A DNA stretch of 64,000 nucleotides from Corynebacterium felinum (lineage in GTDB: Bacteria; Actinomycetota; Actinomycetes; Mycobacteriales; Mycobacteriaceae). Under the pieces are notes generated by a model, which was given only the letters and a program-made list of their open reading frames with translations, searched no databases and was not told the DNA's origin. This document shows, piece by piece, positions 25,303-33,716 of the stretch (positions are counted from its first letter, which is position 1; every line of letters begins with the position of its first letter). A program made the translations under genes and the position numbers. Location: contig NZ_CP047209.1 of the NCBI RefSeq assembly GCF_030408755.1, forward strand, positions 1,736,001 through 1,800,000, in the 5' to 3' direction.

Positions 25303-27849
25303 GTGGGGAGTGTGAATTTGACCCAAATGCTGCCCGATTTGCAGGAAGTCCCCGAATCGCTCATCGACGAATCAATCTTCGATTCCTTTCTTGCATGGAC
25401 AAAGCACCGCGGTATTGAGCTTTACCCCGCCCAAGAAGAGGCAGCGTTGGGTATTCTCGCTGGCGATAACGTTATTCTCGCGACCCCCACTGGCAGTGGT
25501 AAGTCTATGGTGGCGATTGCTGCTCACTTTATTGCTCTTGCGCGTGGGCAACGCAGTTTTTATACCGCGCCTATCAAGGCATTGGTGAGTGAAAAGTTCT
25601 TCGCCCTGTGTGAGATCTTTGGCCCTGAGTCAGTTGGCATGATGACAGGCGATGCCACGGTGAATGGTTCCGCACCGATTATTTGCGCCACTGCCGAAAT
25701 CGTGGCCAACATTGCGCTGCGCGATGGCGCTCGCGCCACTATTGACCAGGTGGTGATGGATGAATTCCATTACTATTCCGAACCTGATCGTGGTTGGGCC
25801 TGGCAAGTTCCGCTCCTTGAGCTCCCCCATACCCAATTCCTTTTAATGTCAGCCACACTCGGCGATACAACAGCGCTTTCGGAGGATCTTTCGCGGCGCA
25901 CTCAGCGCACCACATCGCTGGTGGGCAGCGAAGCCACTCGCCCGGTTCCGCTAGAATTTACGTTCGTGTATACGCCCGTGCACGAAACAATTGAACAGTT
26001 GCTCTCCACCGATAAGGCACCTATTTATGTGGTGCACTTTACGCAGCGCGAGGCTGCAGAGCGGGCGCAAAGCCTGACGTCGCTCAGCATGGTTAATGCT
26101 GAAGAAAAAAAGCGTATCGCTGCTGAGATTGGTGATTTTCGCTTCACTACTACCTTCGGCCGTACACTATCGAAGCTGTTGCGCCGTGGCATCGGTGTTC
26201 ACCATGCTGGGATGCTTCCTAAATACCGTCGATTGGTGGAAAAACTCTCCCAAGCTGGTGTATTGAAGGTTATTTGTGGCACTGATACCCTTGGCGTGGG
26301 CATCAATGTGCCGATTCGCACCGTGTTGTTTACCGGCTTGGCTAAGTTCGACGGCTCTAAGATGCGCATTGTGGCCTCCCGTGAATTCCACCAAATCGCC
26401 GGGCGTGCGGGGCGAGCAGGCTACGATACCCAAGGTCATGTGTATATCGAAGCAACCGAGCATGAAATCGAGAACTATCGCTTGCGTCAACGTGCCGGTC
26501 AAGATCCCGCGAAGCTGAAAAAGCTCCGAAAGAAGTCTGCCCGCGACGGCGAGGTGACGTGGACTGAAAAAACGTACGAACGCCTCATCACGGCCGAGTC
26601 TGAACAGCTCACAAGCCAATTTAGGGTAAGCAATTCGCTGATTCTTAACGTGCTCTCCCGCCCTGGTGACGGATTCGAGCACCTTCGAAACCTCCTTCGC
26701 GGGAACCATGATTCGCGGGAAAAGCAGAACAAAGACATTCTGAAAACTCTAGAGCTAGTGCGTAGCCTTGTCGACGCCGGGATTGTTGTTCGTCTCGACG
26801 AGCCGGACCCCACGGGGCGACGATACAGTCTTGCGGTGGAACTTCAGCGCGATTTCGCCTTGAACCAACCTCTTGCGCCTTTTGCTATGGCAGCACTTGA
26901 GCTTCTGGATAAGGACTCCCCTACCTACGCTTTGGATGTGGTCAGTACTTATGAGGCAATTTTGGAAGACCCTCGGGCTCTGCTTATCGCACAGCAAAAA
27001 GCTCGTCGCGGTGAAGAGATAGCAGCACTAAAGGCTGAGGGTGTTGACTATACCGAGCGCATGGCCATTGTTGAGGAAATTACGTGGCCCCAACCGTTAG
27101 CGCAGGAACTGCAACAGGCATACGATATGTATGCCAAGCAACTGCCGTGGGCACGCGAATTTGATCTCAGCCCGAAGTCGGTCGTGCGGGACATGATCGA
27201 AAATGGCATGACGTTTTCTGATCTTATTGCCACTTATGGCATGGCTCGTGCTGAGGGTGTTGTGCTTCGTTACCTCACCGATGCTTGGCGTACGTTACAG
27301 CATTCCGTACCTGCCGAGTTTGTGACGGATGAGCTAGACGACATCATTGTGTGGCTTGGTGAGGTCGTGCGCCAGGTTGACTCCTCACTCGTGGATGAGT
27401 GGGCTCAAATGGCTGATCCCGATACTCCAATTTCCGCCGATACTCTGGCACGTGAACTCGCCTTCGGGGTGGAAGATCCAACAGCATTGTCTGCTAATCA
27501 GCGAGCGTTGACCATTATGGTACGCAACCTTATGTTCCGTATTGTCAGCCTTTTCGCTGATGAAAAGGAAGACGATCTAGCAAGCATGTTTGAGTATGTT
27601 GAGGATCTACCTGATTTTGGCGCCGCCATGGACGAGTACTTTGATGAGTATTCTGATCTCGACACCGGACCTGAAGCTCGTGGTCCTGAGTATTTCCGTC
27701 TTGTAAAAAACGGGCGCATATGGACGGCAACCCAGATTATCAAAGATCCCGAAGGTGATAATGCTTTCCGCTTCCGTGCAACAATCGATCTTGATGCTTC
27801 CGACGCTGCAGGTGAAGTCCGGCTGAGTTCCCTCACGTTTGAAAGCTAA
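25303..27849 (+). CDS. Ski2-like superfamily 2 RNA/DNA helicase with DUF3516 C-terminus
   Basis: The 848-residue helicase has the Q-like YPAQEEAALGI, P-loop ATPTGSGKSMVA near residue 60, VMDEFHYYSE (a DEFH variant of DExH) near 148, motif III LMSATLGD, VHHAGMLPKYRRLVEKLSQ near 305, and motif VI QIAGRAGRAGYDTQG. Residues after about 400 contain a long helical region and a DUF3516-type end (RGPEYFRLVKNGRIWTATQIIKDPEGDNAFRF). This architecture is actinobacterial and is distinct from HelY. A role in RNA turnover is likely but not shown. The start is GTG at 25303, and a GTG at 25312 is equally possible. Confidence 0.88.
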   Translation: MGSVNLTQMLPDLQEVPESLIDESIFDSFLAWTKHRGIELYPAQEEAALGILAGDNVILATPTGSGKSMVAIAAHFIALARGQRSFYTAPIKALVSEKFFALCEIFGPESVGMMTGDATVNGSAPIICATAEIVANIALRDGARATIDQVVMDEFHYYSEPDRGWAWQVPLLELPHTQFLLMSATLGDTTALSEDLSRRTQRTTSLVGSEATRPVPLEFTFVYTPVHETIEQLLSTDKAPIYVVHFTQREAAERAQSLTSLSMVNAEEKKRIAAEIGDFRFTTTFGRTLSKLLRRGIGVHHAGMLPKYRRLVEKLSQAGVLKVICGTDTLGVGINVPIRTVLFTGLAKFDGSKMRIVASREFHQIAGRAGRAGYDTQGHVYIEATEHEIENYRLRQRAGQDPAKLKKLRKKSARDGEVTWTEKTYERLITAESEQLTSQFRVSNSLILNVLSRPGDGFEHLRNLLRGNHDSREKQNKDILKTLELVRSLVDAGIVVRLDEPDPTGRRYSLAVELQRDFALNQPLAPFAMAALELLDKDSPTYALDVVSTYEAILEDPRALLIAQQKARRGEEIAALKAEGVDYTERMAIVEEITWPQPLAQELQQAYDMYAKQLPWAREFDLSPKSVVRDMIENGMTFSDLIATYGMARAEGVVLRYLTDAWRTLQHSVPAEFVTDELDDIIVWLGEVVRQVDSSLVDEWAQMADPDTPISADTLARELAFGVEDPTALSANQRALTIMVRNLMFRIVSLFADEKEDDLASMFEYVEDLPDFGAAMDEYFDEYSDLDTGPEARGPEYFRLVKNGRIWTATQIIKDPEGDNAFRFRATIDLDASDAAGEVRLSSLTFES

Positions 27850-27859
27850 ATTCCACTTC

Positions 27860-27902
27860 AGCGCCTGAATTGTTCTTAATGATGACCGGTTCAGGCGCTT
27901 TT
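27860..27902 (+). terminator. Terminator after the Ski2-like helicase gene
   Basis: AGCGCCTGAA (27860-27869) pairs with TTCAGGCGCT (27890-27899), followed by TTTTG. Confidence 0.78.
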
Positions 27903-28005
27903 GCGTGTGTGAATTTCACTCAAAGGCATGTGCTGTTGTGAAATGACTTCACTCCCCGCACCTCTTCATCAGTGGTGCAGGGAGTGACAGTGCGAAATAT
28001 AAAGT

Positions 28006-28533
28006 TTAGGCCAGTGCCTCTTGAATGCTCAGTGCCTGAGCAACACCAGAAACAGTGGCAGCAATCTTGACTACCTCAAAGATCTGTTCCTTGCTCACGC
28101 CTTCTGCGGTGAGAACCTTCTCGTGAGCAATGGTGCAGTGCTCGCAACCATTGATGGCGGACACAGCAGTAGCCCACAATTCAAAGTCAGCCTTTTCTAC
28201 GCCAGGATTAGCCATGATGTTCATACGCAAGCCCATGCGGACGTGTGCGAATTCTTCACCCAACCAACCCTTGGCACGGTAAGCAATGTTGTTCATGCCC
28301 ATGATAGACGCAGCTGCGAAAGCTGCGGACTGTGCTTCTGGGCTCAAAACCGCAGCAACCTCTTCATTGATTTCACGAATCACGGTAGGGTTCTTCGTTG
28401 CTGCAGCACAAGCTAGGAAAGTGCCCCACTTCTGCTGGTCGCTCAAAACAGTCTGGCGAGCGAGGGCACCTAAGTTCAGCTTGAGGTCCTTCGCGTAGTC
28501 AGGGAGAGCAGACTTCAGGTTTTCAACGCTCAT
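28006..28533 (-). CDS. ahpD: Alkyl hydroperoxide reductase AhpD
   Basis: AhpD passes electrons to AhpC and has weak peroxidase activity itself. The 175-residue protein shows the active site [13 protein letters not shown] with Cys130, Cys133 and His137, and Glu118 of the proton relay. These numbers match the M. tuberculosis protein. The ATG at 28531-28533 follows the ahpC stop without a gap (TAAATG), so the two are cotranscribed and probably coupled. Confidence 0.96.
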   Translation of the reverse strand: MSVENLKSALPDYAKDLKLNLGALARQTVLSDQQKWGTFLACAAATKNPTVIREINEEVAAVLSPEAQSAAFAAASIMGMNNIAYRAKGWLGEEFAHVRMGLRMNIMANPGVEKADFELWATAVSAINGCEHCTIAHEKVLTAEGVSKEQIFEVVKIAATVSGVAQALSIQEALA

Positions 28534-29130
28534 TTACTTCAGTCCTGCCTTTAGCTCCTCGAAGCGGTCAATATTCTTGGTTGGGTCATTCTTCTGCCAG
28601 TTGCACGCGCACACCTCTTCAGACTGCAGCGCATCCAGAACACGAAGAACTTCGTCAACGTTGCGGCCTACAGCGTCTGGGGTCACAGTTACGAACTGGA
28701 TGATGCCGTCAGGATCGACGATGTAGGTAGCACGATCGGCAACGCCATCAGCATTCTCAACGCCAAGAGCACGGATCAATTCGTGCTTGATATCAGAGAA
28801 CATTGGGAATGGGATTTCCTTCAGCTCTGGGTGCTGTGCACGCCAGTTGAAGTGAGAAAACTCGTTGTCCACGGAGCCTCCCAGAATCTGAGTGTCGCGA
28901 TCCTCGAACTCTTCGTTCAGCTTGCCGAAAGCAGCGATCTCGGTTGGGCATACGAAAGTGAAGTCCTTAGGGTAGAAGAAAATGACCTTCCACTTGCCCA
29001 CGTAGGAATCTAGGGAAACAGTCTCAAAGTAGTCTTCTGGTGCAGCAGCATTCACGTCATGCAAGTTGCCACCTTTGAGAGCGGTCAAGCGAAACTCAGG
29101 GAACTTTTCACCAACGGACAAAACAGCCAT
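28534..29130 (-). CDS. ahpC: Peroxiredoxin AhpC
   Basis: AhpC reduces hydrogen peroxide, alkyl peroxides and peroxynitrite. The 198-residue protein has the peroxidatic Cys61 in FTFVCPTEIAAF and the resolving pair Cys174/Cys176 in EEVCACNWQKN. This three-cysteine arrangement is typical of mycobacterial AhpC, which uses AhpD. The gene is divergent from oxyR across 670 bases and followed directly by ahpD, the classical OxyR-controlled arrangement. Confidence 0.97.
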   Translation of the reverse strand: MAVLSVGEKFPEFRLTALKGGNLHDVNAAAPEDYFETVSLDSYVGKWKVIFFYPKDFTFVCPTEIAAFGKLNEEFEDRDTQILGGSVDNEFSHFNWRAQHPELKEIPFPMFSDIKHELIRALGVENADGVADRATYIVDPDGIIQFVTVTPDAVGRNVDEVLRVLDALQSEEVCACNWQKNDPTKNIDRFEELKAGLK

Positions 29131-29800
29131 TATTCCTCCAATGGAATAGAGAGTGCGGAAAACTGAAATAAATAATTAAGGAAAAAGAGGATCCTGTTCA
29201 CATACGTAACACCCCCGCCTCGTCCTTCGCACTAGACGCTACACGCCGAAAGAGTAGACCAATCAGCGCAAACGCCTACTTCCATGCGCGCTAGACGACA
29301 CAAGGAAAGAATTTGCGGGCAAAAACTGATGCTTCATTGGTAGACGAGGACACAAACACAACCCTAGCAAACCTACCTATTATTTCTAAATAGTGAATGA
29401 GACACAGCCTATTAGACCTAATCAGACCAACCCGATGTCCTGCATTTTTAACTAAAATTTAACAATAGATTTGTGATGAGCGTTACGTTTCTACCACCTC
29501 CAGCACCACCCCTTCGTCCAGCCCCCACCACCTGCGTTTCCCAAGTTTTTCTTCAAGCCCAGCACTAAAGTGGAATAAAAATCTCACACGCTCGCGCACC
29601 GCCACCACGCATACCGAAGTAAAATAGCCTTAATCACCCCACAGCTCTCATCACCCGCGAAATAACGGGCAGTCAATGTAGAATTAGCCCACTAACACAC
29701 CCCCTTAAGCCACCCCCGAGCGTCAGTTTGCTCACAACTAACGGGCGCACTGACCAGTATAAATACATTTTCTTAAATAGATTTGCTAGTGTTTATAAGC
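29131..29800. promoter_or_regulatory. Divergent ahpC-oxyR control region
   Basis: This unusually long, partly A+T-rich region must hold the promoters of ahpCD and oxyR and the OxyR sites. TAGACG occurs three times (about 29232, 29292 and 29342). I could not assign an OxyR operator by eye. No gene is seen. Confidence 0.5.
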
Positions 29801-30754
29801 ATGAGCAATAAAGAGTACCGGCCAACGCTGGCCCAGTTGCGCACTTTCGTCACCATTGCTGAAAACAAGCACTTTGGCACCGCAGCGGCAAAGCTTAATA
29901 TTTCACAGCCTTCTCTCTCCCAGGCACTCGTTGCCTTAGAAGCAGGCTTGAATGTTCAACTTATTGAGCGCTCTACCCGTCGCGTGATTATCACTCCTGC
30001 GGGGGAAAAATTGCTCCCCTTAGCCAAAGCAACGTTGGATGCCGCCGACAACTTCTTGGCGCATGCACATGGTGCCACTGGGTCTTTATCAGGACCGTTG
30101 TCTATCGGCATTATCCCCACCGTTGCACCCTACTTGCTTCCCACTATCATTGAGATTGTCCGCGAAGAATATCCGGAGCTTGAACTTCACATCGTTGAAG
30201 ACCAGACAAAACACTTGCTCACTGCGTTGCGCGATGGCGCAATTGACTGTGCGCTCGTCGCATTGCCGACATCAACCCCAGGGTTGAAAGAAATCGAACT
30301 TTTTGAGGAAAACTTCATCATGGTTGTTCCAAACGATCATGAGCTGGCGGGACGTGACGATCTTTCGTTGGATAATATTAAGGATGTATCCTTACTGCTT
30401 CTCGATGACGGCCACTGCCTTCGCGACCAAGTTGTCGATCTGTGTCGCCATGCCGAATTCAATCCTATGTTGAACACACAAACTGAAACACGAGCATCAT
30501 CACTGACGACTGTGCTTCAGTTAATTACAGCTGGTATGGGTGCAACGTTGATTCCTGAATCGGCAAAAGATATTGAATGTACTCGTCTGAGATTAACGAC
30601 TGCTCATTTTGCTGAGGATGTTTCAGCTTCCCGCACTGTTGGTTTGACCTTCCGCGCTTCCTCTACTCGCGTCGATGATTTTGAGTTGTTGGGCAATGTG
30701 GTCACCCGGGCTTTTGAAAAAGTCACTGGACGTCCCGCTCAAGAAACCTCATAA
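29801..30754 (+). CDS. oxyR: Hydrogen-peroxide-sensing LysR-type regulator OxyR
   Basis: OxyR controls peroxide defence genes. The 317-residue protein has the LysR helix-turn-helix at residues 8-67 (TLAQLRTFVTIAENKHFGTAAAKLNISQPSLSQAL, described here only by its ends TLAQLR and SLSQAL). The effector domain carries Cys206 in DDGHCLRDQV and Cys215 in VVDLCRHAEF. The nine-residue spacing equals that of the E. coli sensor pair 199/208. The ATG at 29801 is preferred to one six codons upstream. Confidence 0.94.
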   Translation: MSNKEYRPTLAQLRTFVTIAENKHFGTAAAKLNISQPSLSQALVALEAGLNVQLIERSTRRVIITPAGEKLLPLAKATLDAADNFLAHAHGATGSLSGPLSIGIIPTVAPYLLPTIIEIVREEYPELELHIVEDQTKHLLTALRDGAIDCALVALPTSTPGLKEIELFEENFIMVVPNDHELAGRDDLSLDNIKDVSLLLLDDGHCLRDQVVDLCRHAEFNPMLNTQTETRASSLTTVLQLITAGMGATLIPESAKDIECTRLRLTTAHFAEDVSASRTVGLTFRASSTRVDDFELLGNVVTRAFEKVTGRPAQETS

Positions 30755-30759
30755 GGACT

Positions 30760-30804
30760 AAAAAGTTCCCACCCTCGTAGAGTCTACGAGGGTGGGAACT
30801 TTTT
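30760..30804. terminator. Terminator after oxyR, able to act in both directions
   Basis: A 19-bp perfect stem, AAAAGTTCCCACCCTCGTA (30761-30779) with its complement at 30785-30803, encloses the loop GAGTC. The end runs into TTTTT. It separates oxyR from the convergent membrane protein gene. Confidence 0.88.
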
Positions 30805-30844
30805 GATTGTCACCTATGTCTCATCTCCAAAAGTATTTCTACAT

Positions 30845-31942
30845 TTACATTTCGGGATAGCGCCCTTGAGCTGCTTGGCGGTAAAGGTGCGCCTGGTAGT
30901 TAAACATCATGGGCAAGAAGACGATCGAACCAATAAAGCACGTCAGAACAGTACCGAAGCCCAAAATGATGCTCACGGCCAGCGAGCCGAAGAAGAACTG
31001 GAAGTAGTTGCGGCCAACAATTTGTGCCGAGGCACCGATCGACCCAACACTGGTTTCACGACGATCAGCCACCAAATGCACAGCGATGGTGAACAGGATA
31101 GCCACGAATATTGCCCACAAAAAGCTGACAAAACTAGGCATGAAAGCACTGAAGCCCCCCATCAATGGCAGTCCGGTATCTGGATCAAATTCCGGTTCTT
31201 TATACAGCGCCAACTGAATGAAAGTGGTTGGTAGCTGCGTCAGGAGCATGACGAAAAATGCCGCTAGGAAGCTGACTGGCATGTTTGCCGATTCTGTAAT
31301 CGACTTCCAGTTCAAATCCTTGTTATCGATCTGAGCCAAGCTTGCGCCAACAAAGAATGGCGTCACAATCGACATCATGATAATCGTGGCAAAGGAGGAG
31401 CCCAGCGCTTGGCCTACATCCAACTTCGATTGATCCTGCAACAGAGCCAATGTTTCTGGATCCATATTTGTCGGATCAAGTGAGGCCCCAAAGAGAGGAT
31501 TGGAGAAGAAAACGATGAGGCCAATAATCATCGTGATGATGATGATAATGGCTGTCGTGCCCAACCAAAACAGTGGCTTAGCAAAGGTTGCTTTGAAGCC
31601 GTAGTTAATGGCCATCATAAAATCTGCACCCTGTGAACGAGTCACCATGCGCGTATTTGTATAACGGTTCAGTTCATCTAATTGACCACTATGGCCAGCG
31701 TTCATCGCATGCGGATCAGAATAGCCGACGTCATACCCATGACCGTAGGAGCCATAGTGTCCTTGATCTTCACCAGTTGGGTAAGTTGGGTAAGTGGGTG
31801 GCTGAGTTCCAAATCCGGTGTGGTCTTCAGGGTGGTTTGTGGGGCCATAACCAAAAGTGGAATCTGAATTGTCCTGATTGTGTGCGGGCCGATCTTCAGG
31901 CTGCGAAGGCATACCGTTATTTCGATTCTGATCGTCGCTCAT
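30845..31942 (-). CDS. Multi-pass membrane protein with Pro/Tyr/Gly-rich N-terminus (paralogue A)
   Basis: The 365-residue protein starts MSDDQNRNNGMPSQPEDRPA (ATG at 31940-31942 with AAAGGA before it). A disordered, Tyr/Pro/His-rich stretch runs to about residue 90. A membrane domain of about six helices then follows, ending FLPMMFNYQAHLYRQAAQGRYPEM. Clear similarity to the next gene (ATFAKPLFWLG vs ATFNALWIWLA; AHLYRQ..(Q)GRY vs AHLYRQLSNQRY) shows a duplication. The layout resembles DUF975-like proteins. Function is unknown. Confidence 0.72.
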   Translation of the reverse strand: MSDDQNRNNGMPSQPEDRPAHNQDNSDSTFGYGPTNHPEDHTGFGTQPPTYPTYPTGEDQGHYGSYGHGYDVGYSDPHAMNAGHSGQLDELNRYTNTRMVTRSQGADFMMAINYGFKATFAKPLFWLGTTAIIIIITMIIGLIVFFSNPLFGASLDPTNMDPETLALLQDQSKLDVGQALGSSFATIIMMSIVTPFFVGASLAQIDNKDLNWKSITESANMPVSFLAAFFVMLLTQLPTTFIQLALYKEPEFDPDTGLPLMGGFSAFMPSFVSFLWAIFVAILFTIAVHLVADRRETSVGSIGASAQIVGRNYFQFFFGSLAVSIILGFGTVLTCFIGSIVFLPMMFNYQAHLYRQAAQGRYPEM

Positions 31943-32342
31943 GGAACACGTCCTTTCTTTCACACATTAATTTGACTCTCCCTCGCTGTACAGCGTTCTA
32001 TCCCCCACTGTATTTCGTGCGACTACTTGTGAAGGTGTGCAAAGCGGAGACTTCCGCACCCAATCATATTCACAAAACACGTTGATCGACCTCAAGGCAC
32101 ACTTACCTGTTATCTTTTCGCGCTTCGAGCGTTGCGCAAGTGAGCATGGTTCTGCTCCACAAGCGCTGTTCAAAAAATGCAGCTATGACAGGGATAATGC
32201 GACTTCAACCGAAACGTGTCCACCGATTGAACAACCCAGAAAATCTCTCACTATCTTCATCGCTCACACAGCCACAAATCCACCCCCACTTAAGGGGAGC
32301 CTTTCTTTTAGTAACAAAGGCATCGACTCGGCGCGATTGTGC
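31943..32342. other. Intergenic region between the two paralogous membrane protein genes
   Basis: It holds the promoter of paralogue A and the 3' end of paralogue B. Open frames on the plus strand have no domain content. Nothing else is recognised. Confidence 0.45.
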
Positions 32343-33314
32343 TCATGGTGTAAATGGGGGATTGTTCCCTGCGCTTAATACCTGTGTATACCGTTGATTA
32401 CTGAGTTGTCGGTAGAGGTGTGCTGAGAAGTTAGCAAGCAGGGGTGCGACAAGAAGCGCTCCTAATCCGCAGGTTGAAAGGGTCATAAGTGTGTTAATCA
32501 CATGAATGGAGAGCAGTCCGGCAAAGACTCTCAAGGGGTGTTGAGCAAACAGTGAGAAAGACTCGCCCAATGCGCCAAATACCGTTGCTTTACCATCAAG
32601 CACACTGTGCACCATAAAGAAAAAGAGGGTAATGGTCAGCACTGCCCAGGCTGTGCCAACACAAAAGACTGCGATGGAGTAGCTAAAAGATCCAACGATA
32701 GTACCAGTAACGAGGTCACGATAAGGTAAGTCGAGGAAAAAGATCATCAGAACGGCTAGTGGGGTTTGGACGATGACCCATAGCAAAGCCGCGGTGACAA
32801 ATCCTCTGAGGCTTGAGAGCTTAGGTTTGATGTTCTCCCAGTGAAGTTTGAGCCCATCCAATTGCACCAGCGCAATAGCGAGGAATAGGGGCACGAAAAA
32901 TGTGGTGGTCAGCAAGTGGAAGATAAAGCTGATCGCGAGATTTTGTGGTGCGAATACAACATTGAGGATCTCAAGCCAAGGAAATTCGTCGCCGTGCATC
33001 AAGTGCTCCACCAACAAGTCATTCTGGCGAATACGTTCCTGGATTGCATTTGTCACACCGAGAGTGGCCGTGTGGAGCAAGGATAGTGCCAGCCATATCC
33101 ATAGTGCATTGAATGTTGCGGTGAATGCGTATTTTAGAGAAGCGCGAATCGATAGCATCCCAGTGTAAGGCATAGTCGGTGTATGCGAGTATGGGTTGTG
33201 TGCCGGTTGTGCGCCTTGATACGGGTTGGTGGGCATGTATGGATTAAATGGTTGATTATCCACTCGTCGGATCACTCTTTTCTTTGCATGTCTAAGGGTG
33301 GGCGTGTTTTTCAT
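32343..33314 (-). CDS. Multi-pass membrane protein (paralogue B)
   Basis: The product of up to 323 residues has an N-terminus rich in Asn, Pro and Tyr (NPYMPTNPYQGAQPAHNPYSH) and then about six hydrophobic helices, ending LLANFSAHLYRQLSNQRYTQVL. The family is unrecognised, but it is a paralogue of the gene at 30845. The start is uncertain. The ATG at 33314 lacks a good ribosome site, and a GTG at about 33262 (MDNQPFNPYM) is an alternative giving a product more like paralogue A. Confidence 0.7.
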   Translation of the reverse strand: MKNTPTLRHAKKRVIRRVDNQPFNPYMPTNPYQGAQPAHNPYSHTPTMPYTGMLSIRASLKYAFTATFNALWIWLALSLLHTATLGVTNAIQERIRQNDLLVEHLMHGDEFPWLEILNVVFAPQNLAISFIFHLLTTTFFVPLFLAIALVQLDGLKLHWENIKPKLSSLRGFVTAALLWVIVQTPLAVLMIFFLDLPYRDLVTGTIVGSFSYSIAVFCVGTAWAVLTITLFFFMVHSVLDGKATVFGALGESFSLFAQHPLRVFAGLLSIHVINTLMTLSTCGLGALLVAPLLANFSAHLYRQLSNQRYTQVLSAGNNPPFTP

Positions 33315-33716
33315 AGGCTTTGAAGAACACTATTGCGATTGAAAAGTAGTGTATGCAGGGTGAACAACGTTTGCTCATGGGTAATCTTGGTTAAATATTG
33401 TCTGAGTTTGGCCCAAAACCATAACCTGCACTTTTATGCCGTGATGGTGAGAAATTAAGGATATTCCTTAACCACTATTGGGGGATCTAAACACTACATT
33501 GATCCCGTGCTCACCACTGTTGTTCGCACGTCTGCCTGCGCTTTCATCCTTTGTACACCACGATACTGTGTCCCTACAGTGCCGCGAAGGGTGCAGTGGG
33601 TTGCGGTGGCACCCTATCCCCGCCGTCGATACGCTGTGGCGCTTGCGCGAACGTCCTAGCACTTCAGTTCGCGACACCTAACCTCCCGCCGGTGGGCGCT
33701 AGAATATTGAATAATT
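33315..33716. other. Divergent region between paralogue B and hrpA
   Basis: Promoters for both genes are expected. Short frames on both strands overlap each other and show no domain. I see no repeat or RNA gene. Confidence 0.45.
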
